64,000 nucleotides of DNA, taken from Bacteroidia bacterium (GTDB taxonomy: Bacteria > Bacteroidota > Bacteroidia > Palsa-965). Positions within the stretch are counted from its first letter, which is position 1. Every line of letters begins with the position of its first letter. A program made the position numbers and the translations under genes. The stretch covers positions 1-64,000 of the forward strand of contig JAKLJE010000009.1 of NCBI GenBank assembly GCA_023151315.1, written 5' to 3'. Shown piece after piece: positions 1 to 7,887 of the stretch. The notes under the pieces were generated by a model that worked only from the letters and a program-made list of their open reading frames with translations, was not told the origin of the DNA and did not search any database.

Positions 1-17
1 TTCTGGCAAACTATTTG

Positions 18-25
18 TATGTTTG
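18..25 (+). promoter_or_regulatory. Bacteroidota -7 promoter box (TATGTTTG)
   Basis: Perfect match to TAnnTTTG, the -7 element of Bacteroidota housekeeping promoters. It sits 21 bases before the ATG at 47. The window starts too close upstream to judge a -33 element. The box overlaps an upstream in-frame TTG at 23, so translation more likely starts at 47. Confidence 0.4.
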
Positions 26-46
26 AGTTGTACAACTTATCCAGCC

Positions 47-787
47 ATGAAAAAAATTGCAGTATATCTGTTAGCCGGAAGCATATTTCTGGTAGCATGT
101 AAAGAATTACAGAAACTCGCTACCGATGCGGCAAACTCGGTAGGAACTACCCCAACCACTCCGCTTACCAACGCTGAAGCCATTAAAGGCCTTAAAGAAG
201 CGCTCAAACAGGGCGTGAATAAAGGAACCACCAACGCTTCAAAACCGGACGGATTCTTTAAGAATCCTGCCATTTTCATTCCTTTCCCTCCTGCTGCGCA
301 GAAAGTGAAAGACAATGCTATTAAAGTGGGTCTGGGCGCTCAGGTAACCAAATTCGAAGAAACACTGAACCGCGCGGCTGAAGAAGCAGCGAAATCAGCA
401 GCTCCCATCTTTATCAACGCTATTACCAGCATGACAATCGGCGACGGATTGAACATTCTTCGCGGATCGGACACCGCAGCTACAAACTACCTGCGTGTAA
501 AATGCACCGACTCCCTGATGATCCGATTCCGCCCTATTGTGGCTTCTGCTACGCAGAAAGTGGAACTCACCAAGCAGTGGAAACCGCTGGCTGATGCTTA
601 CAACAAGATTCCTTTTGTAACACCGGTGAACCCTGACCTCGACGGATATGTTTGCGAACGCGCCATCAACGGACTTTTCAAGCTCGTTGGCGATGAAGAG
701 AAAAACATCCGCACCAATCCTGTTGCGCGAGGAACGGACATCCTGAAAAAAGTATTCGGTTCCAAAGAGAACCCGCACAACAAGTAA
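47..787 (+). CDS. DUF4197 family lipoprotein
   Basis: A 246-residue predicted lipoprotein. The N-terminus is a short lysine-containing signal peptide ending in a lipobox (LVAC, Cys about residue 18), so it should be lipid-anchored in the envelope. The rest matches my recollection of the DUF4197 family: an alanine-rich helical body with a 'GFFKNPAIFIPFPP' region and a C-terminal 'GLF...GDEEKNIRTNPVARGTDILKKVFG' type ending. The function of this family is not known. The ATG at 47 was preferred over an in-frame TTG at 23 because it starts the signal peptide directly and follows a -7 promoter box. It stands alone and is closed by a hairpin terminator facing the convergent stress-protein gene. Confidence 0.8.
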   Translation: MKKIAVYLLAGSIFLVACKELQKLATDAANSVGTTPTTPLTNAEAIKGLKEALKQGVNKGTTNASKPDGFFKNPAIFIPFPPAAQKVKDNAIKVGLGAQVTKFEETLNRAAEEAAKSAAPIFINAITSMTIGDGLNILRGSDTAATNYLRVKCTDSLMIRFRPIVASATQKVELTKQWKPLADAYNKIPFVTPVNPDLDGYVCERAINGLFKLVGDEEKNIRTNPVARGTDILKKVFGSKENPHNK

Positions 788-802
788 GTGCATACCCAAA
801 AC

Positions 803-839
803 AAAAAAGCGTCTCCGGAAAACCGGGGACGCTTTTTTT
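803..839. terminator. Bidirectional hairpin terminator
   Basis: A 10-bp GC-rich stem (809-818 pairing with 823-832, one G-T wobble) with an AAAA loop, flanked by an A-run on the left and a T-run on the right. It lies between two convergent genes and has a U-tail in both directions. Confidence 0.85.
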
Positions 840-856
840 ATGGAGTGATTTTATAC

Positions 857-1750
857 TCAGAACGTGTATGCTCCGCCCATATCCAGGTCAGCAAACTTCC
901 CGTCGCTTGGCTTGATGCTCAGCACCGGAATCTTGGAGTGATTGACAATCTGTTTCGCACGAGGTCCGAGGAAAATGCCGCTCATTTCTGATTCGTGTTC
1001 GGTCATAATCACGATCAGATCTGCATTTACACTTGCTCCGTACTTCAGGGCTTCCACTGCAAGGTTATCGCCTTTGATGGTGTGACGCGTGAATAACACA
1101 TCTGCTTTCTCAATGGCGTGCTGCACCTGATCCAGAACAATCTGCAGTTTCTCGTTGCCGTGATCTTCATCTTCTTCCAACAATCCAACGATGTGAATTT
1201 TGGCCATAAACAACTTCGCCAATGTGATTGCATACTCCGTTTTCTCACGTGAATGCAATGTTCTGTCGATAGGCAAAACAATATTGGTGAATCCGAGTTT
1301 CACAGCGTGCGTTTGCACAGTAATCACCGGACAAGGAGCCACGGTAACTACTTTGTGCGCATTGCTGCCGATGAAAAATTCTTCAAATCCTGAAGCGCCG
1401 TGTGTGCCCATGATGATGAGGTCGATATTTTCCTCCTTCACTTCTTCCACAATTTCATGCGCTACTTTTCCATTGGAGAATGAAGCCGTTGCTTTGCATC
1501 CGTAATTGATACGGACTTCTTCAACCAATTCTGCGAGCTTCTGCTCCACAATCTTATTCACCTGCGCGTGATTCTCAATGCGCATCACAGGCTCCGGAAT
1601 TTCGAAGTGATATTCCATAGCCGACATTACGTGCAGCAAATGAAGATCAGCTTTCGCCAGGCGAGCCAGAAACGAAGCGTGTTCGAGGGCGAGTTTTCCT
1701 GTTTCGGAAAAATCAACCGGTACGAGAATTTTACGGATGTTGAAGTTCAT
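857..1750 (-). CDS. Universal stress protein, two UspA domains
   Basis: A 297-residue cytoplasmic protein with two tandem UspA folds (about residues 1-145 and 150-297). The first domain opens with the usual 'ILVPVDFSE' strand-loop and carries an ATP-binding type motif, G-T-H-G...G...GSNA, at about residues 115-130. The second domain keeps 'IVLPID' near its start and a looser 'LGPRAKQIV' motif near its end, so nucleotide binding by domain two is less certain. UspA proteins help cells survive stress and starvation, usually by binding ATP or small ligands. The neighbouring gene at 1865-2746 is a paralogue with the same double-domain design on the same strand, separated by a terminator. Confidence 0.93.
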   Translation of the reverse strand: MNFNIRKILVPVDFSETGKLALEHASFLARLAKADLHLLHVMSAMEYHFEIPEPVMRIENHAQVNKIVEQKLAELVEEVRINYGCKATASFSNGKVAHEIVEEVKEENIDLIIMGTHGASGFEEFFIGSNAHKVVTVAPCPVITVQTHAVKLGFTNIVLPIDRTLHSREKTEYAITLAKLFMAKIHIVGLLEEDEDHGNEKLQIVLDQVQHAIEKADVLFTRHTIKGDNLAVEALKYGASVNADLIVIMTEHESEMSGIFLGPRAKQIVNHSKIPVLSIKPSDGKFADLDMGGAYTF

Positions 1751-1814
1751 AATCGATGTGTTTCCGTAAATATCAGCACCAGCAACGACAATTCAAACGA
1801 TATTGGTTAGAAAT

Positions 1815-1847
1815 AAAAAAGCCCCTCAGAAATCTGAGAGGCTTTGG
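1815..1847 (-). terminator. Hairpin terminator of the upstream stress-protein gene
   Basis: Stem of about 13 bp (1818-1830 with 1833-1845, one mismatch). Read on the minus strand it is followed by TTTTTTATTT. It lies 18 bases past the stop codon of the 1865-2746 gene, so the two Usp genes are probably separate transcripts. Confidence 0.75.
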
Positions 1848-1864
1848 GTTCGAATTGAGTTCGA

Positions 1865-2746
1865 TTAATAAGGGTGGAATTCTGCAAGATCTTTCTTCGG
1901 AGTTGGAACGATAGAAAGAACCGGAATATCCGATTTGTTGATGATCTCCTGAGCTGCTGAACCGATGAAAAGATCGGTAATGTCTGTTTCCTGCTGCGTC
2001 ATGATGAGGAGAAGATCGCCTTCCACTTTGTTCGCGTAATCCACAATGATCTGTCCGAGAGATTCTTCTCCCTTGATTCCTTTGATGATTTCAGCAGTGC
2101 AACGCAGGCTGTGTTTTTCGATATACGCTTTAACCTGTGAAAGCTGACGTGTCAAACGATTCACGATGAATTCGTCAGTAGTGAAAAGGACAGATGCGAT
2201 GCGGATATCCGCTCCGTACATCTTGGCAAATTCCATTGCCTTAGTCACTTTTTCACGGGTTTCTTTGGTAAGATCCAGAGGAACTACAATGTTCTTGCAG
2301 CCGTCGCGGTGGTGTTTTCCTTTGATTGTGATAACCGGAACTTTTGATTCACGCACAATGCGCAAAGCGTTAGAACCGATGAAACGCTTGCGACCTGCAG
2401 TAGATCCGCTGGTTCCCATCACCACAAATTTTGCGCTGAGCATGTCTGCCACTTCAGCCACTTTCTCGTAAACCGCACCGTGTGCAATCACTTTATCGCA
2501 TTTCACTCCCTGATCTTTTTCAATCTTCGCGATTGCTTCATCAAGTTTCGCATTGATTTCCTTACGCATTTCATCATCATCAGATTTAGAAATGAAACGG
2601 CTCAGGAAACCGCCTGTTTCCATTACGTACACCAGCGTCAGTTCGCCTTGAATCATTTTCGCCAAATGCGCGGCTTGTTCAAGAGCAATGAACGACTGTT
2701 CGCCAAAATCAATAGGAACTACTACTTTGTTGGGAGTGTTACTCAT
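1865..2746 (-). CDS. Universal stress protein, two UspA domains
   Basis: A 293-residue paralogue of the downstream Usp gene, again with two UspA domains. Domain one begins 'VVVPIDFGEQS' and shows a textbook ATP-binding signature, G-T-S-G...G...GSNA, at about residues 111-127. Domain two begins 'NIVVPLDLTKE' and ends with 'FIGSAAQEIINKSDIPVLSI', again Usp-like. It probably acts as a cytoplasmic stress protein that binds nucleotides. Two double-domain paralogues side by side suggest a local duplication followed by divergence. A perfect -7 box on the minus strand lies at 2795-2802, 48 bases upstream of the ATG. Confidence 0.93.
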   Translation of the reverse strand: MSNTPNKVVVPIDFGEQSFIALEQAAHLAKMIQGELTLVYVMETGGFLSRFISKSDDDEMRKEINAKLDEAIAKIEKDQGVKCDKVIAHGAVYEKVAEVADMLSAKFVVMGTSGSTAGRKRFIGSNALRIVRESKVPVITIKGKHHRDGCKNIVVPLDLTKETREKVTKAMEFAKMYGADIRIASVLFTTDEFIVNRLTRQLSQVKAYIEKHSLRCTAEIIKGIKGEESLGQIIVDYANKVEGDLLLIMTQQETDITDLFIGSAAQEIINKSDIPVLSIVPTPKKDLAEFHPY

Positions 2747-2794
2747 AATCGTTTGGTTGGGTAATGCTTAAAAGTTAGTTCGGTTAAAGATGCG

Positions 2795-2802
2795 CAAAAA
2801 TA
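2795..2802 (-). promoter_or_regulatory. Bacteroidota -7 promoter box (TATTTTTG)
   Basis: Read on the minus strand this is a perfect TAnnTTTG match, 48 bases before the ATG of the Usp gene at 2746. No clear -33 TTG was seen at the usual spacing. Confidence 0.35.
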
Positions 2803-2878
2803 AGTAAAAAACTGAACATTCCCGTATGCATATATTAATCGGGATTCCTCATATTTGAGGGAATTTAAGCGAAAATCG

Positions 2879-3760
2879 ATGCAAACTCCAATAGCTGAAT
2901 CCGAACTCATCCTCAATCCCGACGGAAGCATTTACCACATCAAACTAAAGCCTGAAGATCTGGCCGATAATGTAATTGTTGTAGGCGATCAGGGGCGCGT
3001 TGAACAGATTTCTTCTTTCTTCGAAAAAGTGGACTGCAAAGTTCAGAATCGTGAGTTTGTGACGCATACCGGCTATTACAAAGGCACGAGGATTACGGCT
3101 CTTTCCACCGGAATCGGTACGGACAATATCGACATTGTACTGAATGAGCTGGATGCGCTGGTGAACATCGATCTCAAAACGAGAACCATCAAGCCGCAGC
3201 GTAAATCACTCAACATTGTACGCATAGGAACGAGCGGTGCTTTGCAAGGCGATATTCCTGTTGATTCATTCGTGGCGTCTTCGCACGGAATGGGTTTTGA
3301 CGGCTTGCTCAACTATTATGCAGGTTTGGACTTATGCGATCAAAGTGAAATTGCCGAAGCATTCATGAATCATTCCGGATGGCTGAAAGGTCTTCCTTAT
3401 CCGTACGTTGTGAAAGCTTCCGCTGAATTGCATTCGCGCATTGCGTTTGATATGACTTCCGGAATTACGGCCACAGCTCCGGGATTTTACGGTCCGCAAG
3501 GGCGACAATTGCGTTTGGCGCCTGCATTGGCAGATTTGAACGAAAAACTCGGTTCATTCCGATTCGGCGAACACCGCGTAACCAATTTTGAGATGGAAAC
3601 ATCTGCGTTGTACGGCCTCGGAACCTTGCTCGGCCATAACTGTCTGACAGTTTGCGCAATTATTGCCAACAGAGTTGCACGACAATACAGCAAGGATTAC
3701 CATCCTGTCATACACAAGCTCATTCTCACGGTGCTTGAACGTTTCTCTGTTAAAAACTAA
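2879..3760 (+). CDS. Nucleoside phosphorylase (uridine phosphorylase-like)
   Basis: A 293-residue protein of the PNP/UDP phosphorylase superfamily, which splits nucleosides with phosphate for salvage. Visible signatures are the early 'VIVVGDQGRVEQI' strand and phosphate-binding loop (about residues 33-45), the 'ALSTGIGTDNIDIVLNEL' motif around residues 80-97, 'VRIGTSGALQG' around residues 120-130 and the late 'NFEMETSALYGLG' segment, in which the Met-Glu pair usually contacts ribose. Substrate choice cannot be decided from sequence. The ATG at 2879 was chosen over a TTG at 2855; an imperfect -7 box (CATATTTG) at 2850-2857 supports this. The gene stands alone between the divergent Usp gene and the next plus-strand gene. 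Confidence 0.9.
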   Translation: MQTPIAESELILNPDGSIYHIKLKPEDLADNVIVVGDQGRVEQISSFFEKVDCKVQNREFVTHTGYYKGTRITALSTGIGTDNIDIVLNELDALVNIDLKTRTIKPQRKSLNIVRIGTSGALQGDIPVDSFVASSHGMGFDGLLNYYAGLDLCDQSEIAEAFMNHSGWLKGLPYPYVVKASAELHSRIAFDMTSGITATAPGFYGPQGRQLRLAPALADLNEKLGSFRFGEHRVTNFEMETSALYGLGTLLGHNCLTVCAIIANRVARQYSKDYHPVIHKLILTVLERFSVKN

Positions 3761-3794
3761 GAATCCTGTAAAAGGAGAATTTCCCTGTCAGATG

Positions 3795-3802
3795 TATATT
3801 TG
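3795..3802 (+). promoter_or_regulatory. Bacteroidota -7 promoter box (TATATTTG)
   Basis: Perfect TAnnTTTG match ending only 11 bases before the ATG at 3814, so the predicted transcript would have a very short leader. No clear -33 TTG was seen. Confidence 0.4.
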
Positions 3803-3813
3803 TTCACCCCCGT

Positions 3814-4683
3814 ATGGATAAAACAGAAATACACGCACTGATCAGTTTGCTCGATGATCCTGATGAGAAAGTTTATCATCAGATCCGCGAGAAATTGTTG
3901 TCGCTCGGAATCGAAGTGATTCCTGAGCTGGAATCGGCGTGGGAAAATTCTTTCGACACTGTTTTACAGCAACGCATTGAAGGCATCATTCAGAGAATTC
4001 AATCCGAATCGCTGGTGCGCGCATTCAAACGCTGGGCACTGCCTGATGAACAGGATCTGTTGACCGGTGCTTTGCTTGTTGCACGTTCACAATATCCGGA
4101 TCTGAATGAAGGTTTGATCCGCAAACATCTGGATCAGATCAAACAGGATATCTGGCTCGAGCTGAACAATAATCTGACTGCGCTGGAGAAAGTGCGTGTG
4201 ATCAATCATATTCTGTTTGATGTACACAACTTCAGTGGCAACACCGCGAACTTCCATGCACCGCAGAATTCCTACATCAACAATGTACTGGAAACGAAAA
4301 AGGGAAATCAGGTGTCGCTGTCAGTAATCTATGCAGTGATTGCACAGGATCTCCGCATTCCGATTTACGGAGTGAATCTTCCGGAGCATTTTGTTCTTGC
4401 TTACGTTGATCAGAATGTGAAGCAGATTCCGGGAATGACGGATGTTGATTCCGTTCTTTTCTACATCAATCCGTTCTCACGCGGTTCTGTAGTCAGCAAG
4501 AAAGAAATTGAAGCGTTCATACGTCAACAAAGACTGGAAGCACAGCCTGAATTTTTCGCACCGTGCAGCAATCTGACAATCATCCGCCGTTTGCTGAATA
4601 ACCTCATGGCTTCTTATGAGAAACTCGGTTATCCGAATAAAGTGGATGAGTTGCGTGTTCTGCGCGATGCACTTGACAGCTAA
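3814..4683 (+). CDS. SirB1-like transglutaminase-fold protein
   Basis: A 289-residue protein. The first 70 or so residues are helical and HEAT-repeat-like ('ALISLLDDPDEKVYHQIREKLLSLG'). The central part, about residues 160-198, carries the conserved SirB1/Transglut_core2 block with 'ETKKGNQVSLSVIY' followed by 'GVNLPEHFVLAY'. That fold is related to transglutaminases, but the family's reaction is not established and no obvious catalytic Cys is placed in this block. No signal peptide is seen, so it is probably cytoplasmic. It is followed after nine bases by the ArnT-like gene in the same direction, so the two are likely cotranscribed. Confidence 0.85.
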   Translation: MDKTEIHALISLLDDPDEKVYHQIREKLLSLGIEVIPELESAWENSFDTVLQQRIEGIIQRIQSESLVRAFKRWALPDEQDLLTGALLVARSQYPDLNEGLIRKHLDQIKQDIWLELNNNLTALEKVRVINHILFDVHNFSGNTANFHAPQNSYINNVLETKKGNQVSLSVIYAVIAQDLRIPIYGVNLPEHFVLAYVDQNVKQIPGMTDVDSVLFYINPFSRGSVVSKKEIEAFIRQQRLEAQPEFFAPCSNLTIIRRLLNNLMASYEKLGYPNKVDELRVLRDALDS

Positions 4684-4692
4684 GCTGCGCGA

Positions 4693-6150
4693 ATGAAACG
4701 ACTGAGCTCCGCTCCTGCTTTACTCACATTGATAATCTGTTGCAGTTTCTTTCTGCATTACAGAATTTTCAACCTTGATATTCTCGGTCCGCATACTTGG
4801 CGTCAGGTTTACACGCAAAGCAACATAGATTGCTATTATGAAGAAGACAACAACATTCTTCATCCGCGTAAACTGGCACGAGGAGAAACGGACGGTATCA
4901 CTCCACGTGAGTTCCCCTTGTTCCAATGGACAACCGCACAGCTTTATCGGGTTACTGAACAGAGCATCGCAGTAACACGTTATTACTGCTTTGTAATATC
5001 CGCATTCGGAATTATCGGATTTTATCTGCTGGTCACCTTACTTACTGCAAACAAAATGTCGGGCGTGGCAGGAGCATCCATGTTCATGTTTTCACCGTTG
5101 TTCTATTACTATTCGGTAAATCCTTTGCCCGATATACTTGCACTCTGCACAGCGATCTGGAGTATGTATTTCTTTTACCGTTATGCACAAACCGGAAAGG
5201 TGAAACATTCAATTGCCGGGGCTTTGTTTCTGTGTGCAGCTGCAATGACAAAGTTGCCTTTCATACTGTTTGCAGGAGTACCGGCCGGAATATTGATCAA
5301 CATGCTTCGCTCAAAAGAAGCAGGAATTAAAATCCTGAAGTTTGCATTGCACCTTGTTTTTCTGATACCGGTTGTATGGTGGTATTCTCAGTCGCTTCAG
5401 GAAATGAAAGACAATCCTGTTCTCGGCGGCATTCTTTCTTCCTATGAAAACGAAAGTTCCGTAGGTGAAATCATCAGCGGACAATTGATATCCATGCTGC
5501 CGGAATTGTATCTGAACTATGCTGCCGTTCCGTTCTTTATTGCAGGATTGATTTATGTATTCCGTAAACGAACCGCACTGTTCAGCAAATATCTTCCGTT
5601 AACGCTGACCGCTTTGTTTCTATTGGCGTATTTCGGTTATGAAATAACATTGATCGGACTCATTCACGATTACTACATGCTTCCTTTTCTTCCTCTGCTT
5701 TTCATTATTGCGGTAGCAGGAATACAGTCTCTGAATGCACAGAATCGCCAATGGATTTCCTACGCAATTGTGTTGCTGCTGATAATTGCACCGTGTACAG
5801 CATGGTTGCGTATTGATTCCAGATGGAGCCCGGACAAATCAACTTTCAACAACGACTGGTACACATATCGTAGTGAAATTCGCAACGCCGCGCCGGACTC
5901 TGTACGCGTTATTATCGGCAATGATGAAACACAAAGCATACTGCCTTATTACGCGCATAAACGTTGCTGGACTTACGTTGATTATGAGCTCTCTCCTGAG
6001 CGCATTGAGAAAATGATGTCACAAGGCGCAAAGTATCTCTTCACCGATTCCGAATACACGCTGAATGATTCTTCGATGCAGCGTTATCTCACAAATAAAA
6101 AAGCGCAGTTCGGAAGTGTACACATCTACGAATTGCAAACTGTGAAATAA
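4693..6150 (+). CDS. ArnT/PMT-like membrane glycosyltransferase
   Basis: A 485-residue polytopic membrane protein with about ten hydrophobic helices, arranged like the dolichyl-phosphate-mannose mannosyltransferase / ArnT group (GT39/GT83 type). The loop after the first helix has 'LGPHTWRQVYTQSN', which resembles the 'D..H..WRQ' first-loop signature of lipid-linked sugar transferases. The C-terminal 120 residues form a soluble domain. Members move a sugar from a polyprenyl-phosphate carrier onto lipid, protein or glycan acceptors on the periplasmic side. Donor and acceptor are unknown here. It follows the SirB1-like gene closely and converges on the DUF4199 gene with only seven bases between them. 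Confidence 0.8.
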   Translation: MKRLSSAPALLTLIICCSFFLHYRIFNLDILGPHTWRQVYTQSNIDCYYEEDNNILHPRKLARGETDGITPREFPLFQWTTAQLYRVTEQSIAVTRYYCFVISAFGIIGFYLLVTLLTANKMSGVAGASMFMFSPLFYYYSVNPLPDILALCTAIWSMYFFYRYAQTGKVKHSIAGALFLCAAAMTKLPFILFAGVPAGILINMLRSKEAGIKILKFALHLVFLIPVVWWYSQSLQEMKDNPVLGGILSSYENESSVGEIISGQLISMLPELYLNYAAVPFFIAGLIYVFRKRTALFSKYLPLTLTALFLLAYFGYEITLIGLIHDYYMLPFLPLLFIIAVAGIQSLNAQNRQWISYAIVLLLIIAPCTAWLRIDSRWSPDKSTFNNDWYTYRSEIRNAAPDSVRVIIGNDETQSILPYYAHKRCWTYVDYELSPERIEKMMSQGAKYLFTDSEYTLNDSSMQRYLTNKKAQFGSVHIYELQTVK

Positions 6151-6157
6151 GTACGCT

Positions 6158-6682
6158 TTACTGCGGTTTCTTTTTCAGAATCAAAGCACTGATGAGCGCC
6201 ACAAGAATTCCGAGAGGAAGAATTTCCATGTACGTAATCAGCGTAAATCCAACAGGACTTGAATACAATTCTTTTCCTTCCTGCATTTCCTGTTGTATAG
6301 CAGCAATCTGTTCCGGCGTACTACCTGCAGCCACCGCCTGATCAATCATACTTTGTGCATATTGATCCATAAAGTCGGTGAGAAATAAGTTGTACTCCAC
6401 AGCCCAGGTAATCACGTAAAGTGTGGAAGCGATGAACGCAATCAGAAATCCGGTCAGAAAACCTTTCCCGAAAGTGATTGAACCACCGAGATGTTTGTCG
6501 CGATAACTTTTGATTCCTACAAACACAAATGAGAAAGCAATGAGCATACTGGCGTAACCCACAAGCATACTTCCTGCTCCATGCGAACCTTCCATATTGG
6601 AAGCAATGGCCATGCTGGTTGCCATGAATACAGAAACCACAAGTCCTGCGATCAATCCGAAAACGAGTACTGTTCTTTTCAT
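6158..6682 (-). CDS. DUF4199 membrane protein
   Basis: A 174-residue integral membrane protein with four hydrophobic helices (about residues 5-27, 38-58, 72-95 and 145-168), matching the DUF4199 family common in Bacteroidota. The segment 'FVGIKSYRDKHLGGSITFGKGFLTG' between helices two and three is typical of the family, whose function is unknown. The upstream gap of 103 bases carries two copies of an 11-base direct repeat. The gene lies directly downstream of the membrane-tethered LuxR-type regulator in the same direction. Confidence 0.85.
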   Translation of the reverse strand: MKRTVLVFGLIAGLVVSVFMATSMAIASNMEGSHGAGSMLVGYASMLIAFSFVFVGIKSYRDKHLGGSITFGKGFLTGFLIAFIASTLYVITWAVEYNLFLTDFMDQYAQSMIDQAVAAGSTPEQIAAIQQEMQEGKELYSSPVGFTLITYMEILPLGILVALISALILKKKPQ

Positions 6683-6733
6683 AGTTTTAGTTTTTCGTCA
6701 AAACTGAGGTGAAATGCCCTTTAAGCGTTCATA

Positions 6734-6782
6734 CTTTCGGGTGATTTCAGGTTTCTGCAGGATTATTCAGCCTTTCGGGTGA
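6734..6782 (-). promoter_or_regulatory. Pair of 11-base direct repeats upstream of the DUF4199 gene
   Basis: The sequence CTTTCGGGTGA occurs at 6734-6744 and again at 6772-6782, 38 bases apart, in the gap before the minus-strand DUF4199 gene. A near -7 box (CAGTTTTG on the minus strand, one mismatch) lies at 6699-6706. The repeats would then sit roughly 45 and 85 bases upstream of the transcript start, where activator sites are often found. A regulator role is inference only. Confidence 0.3.
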
Positions 6783-6785
6783 GTA

Positions 6786-7253
6786 TTAACGGACGAGATT
6801 CAGCTTCCGCGCCGTTTCAATAGCCGCAGTTCTTCGCTTTACGTCCAATTTTACGAAGAGATTTGAAGCGTGTGTTTTCACGGTGTTCAGAGAAACAAAC
6901 ATTCGGTCCGCAATTTCCTGATTGCTTAATCCCTGACTCATGAGCTCCAGAACTTCCAGTTCCCGCTTACTTATACCCAAACGTGCTGCTTCCTGCTCAT
7001 TGAAGACGAAACTCTGATTCGGAACTTCAACTGTTTTCTCCACAATCACCGTTTGCACTTTCGGTTCATAAACTTTACGTGCCAACCAGATTCCGAGAAC
7101 CATAAACAACAAGGCAAGCGCTCCAATGAACAATTCCATAGAATGACTGAGAATCAGAAAACGGACTTCGAGCCATTTCATGAGGAACAAAAGCAACGCG
7201 CATGATACGCCATAGATGAGCACAAGCTTGTAACGAGAAATAAAAGATGTCAT
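6786..7253 (-). CDS. Membrane-tethered LuxR-type transcriptional regulator
   Basis: A 155-residue protein with two N-terminal hydrophobic helices (about residues 9-26 and 37-58), a short linker and a C-terminal LuxR/GerE helix-turn-helix (about residues 92-152). The HTH has the standard 'SKRELEVLELMSQGLSNQEIA' start and 'SLNTVKTHASNLFVKLDV' recognition helix. It has no receiver domain, so phosphorylation is unlikely to control it; the membrane part may sense or tether. This two-helix plus LuxR layout recurs in Bacteroidota next to DUF4199 genes. It may regulate the DUF4199 gene 103 bases downstream, where direct repeats are seen. It lies 43 bases upstream, in coordinates, of the polysaccharide cluster's last gene. 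Confidence 0.85.
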   Translation of the reverse strand: MTSFISRYKLVLIYGVSCALLLFLMKWLEVRFLILSHSMELFIGALALLFMVLGIWLARKVYEPKVQTVIVEKTVEVPNQSFVFNEQEAARLGISKRELEVLELMSQGLSNQEIADRMFVSLNTVKTHASNLFVKLDVKRRTAAIETARKLNLVR

Positions 7254-7296
7254 TGTCGGCAGCCGTTAACAGAATAAATATAGGATGTTAACTGAA

Positions 7297-7884
7297 CTAT
7301 TTGAAAATCCGCGCGATGGTTTTGAAAATCATGCTTAAATCTGTTCCCAGATTTGCTTTATCGATATACTGCAAGTTCAATTTCAACTTTGCAGGCATGA
7401 TTTCATCAATATATGTGCGTTCAGGATCAGATGACTTTCCGAGCAATTCATTCTCTTCAAAATATTCAAGAGAAGCAACATCTGTAATTCCGGGACGCAC
7501 GAGGAGAACGCGTTTCTGCTCTTCATTATAGAGATCCACGTACTTTCTTACTTCCGGACGCGGCCCCACAAAACTCATGTCGCCGGTGAGCACATTAATC
7601 AACTGCGGCAATTCATCAATCTTGTATTTGCGGATGAAATAACCGCTGTTGGTGATGCGCGGATCACGTCCGCCTACTGTGAGTAAACCTTTTTTGTCGG
7701 AATCGGGACGCATGGAACGAAACTTCCACAAGCGGAAATCGCGATTGTGGCGACCAACACGTGTTTGACGATAGAAAATTCCGCCCGGACTGTCAATGAG
7801 AATCCAGATTCCGATAAAGAGAAAAAACGGGAAGAGCGCGAGCAATCCGAAAAATGAAAAGATAATATCGAATGCGCGCTTCAT
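7297..7884 (-). CDS. Initiating sugar-1-phosphate transferase (PglC/WcaJ type)
   Basis: A 195-residue monotopic phosphoglycosyl transferase of the small (PglC-size) class. It would transfer a sugar phosphate from a nucleotide sugar to undecaprenyl phosphate, starting glycan assembly on the inner membrane. It has an N-terminal re-entrant hydrophobic helix (about residues 4-30), a 'YRQTRVGRHNRDFRLWKFRSM' type block, the catalytic Asp-Glu pair in 'YKIDELPQLINVL' and the family hallmark 'GDMSFVGPRPEV'. It is the last gene of the minus-strand polysaccharide cluster. The DegT aminotransferase gene ends three bases before its start codon, and a NeuD/PglD-like acetyltransferase lies further upstream, so a di-amino sugar such as bacillosamine could be the first sugar. 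No dehydratase for that route is visible here. Confidence 0.92.
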   Translation of the reverse strand: MKRAFDIIFSFFGLLALFPFFLFIGIWILIDSPGGIFYRQTRVGRHNRDFRLWKFRSMRPDSDKKGLLTVGGRDPRITNSGYFIRKYKIDELPQLINVLTGDMSFVGPRPEVRKYVDLYNEEQKRVLLVRPGITDVASLEYFEENELLGKSSDPERTYIDEIMPAKLKLNLQYIDKANLGTDLSMIFKTIARIFK

Positions 7885-7887
7885 TGA

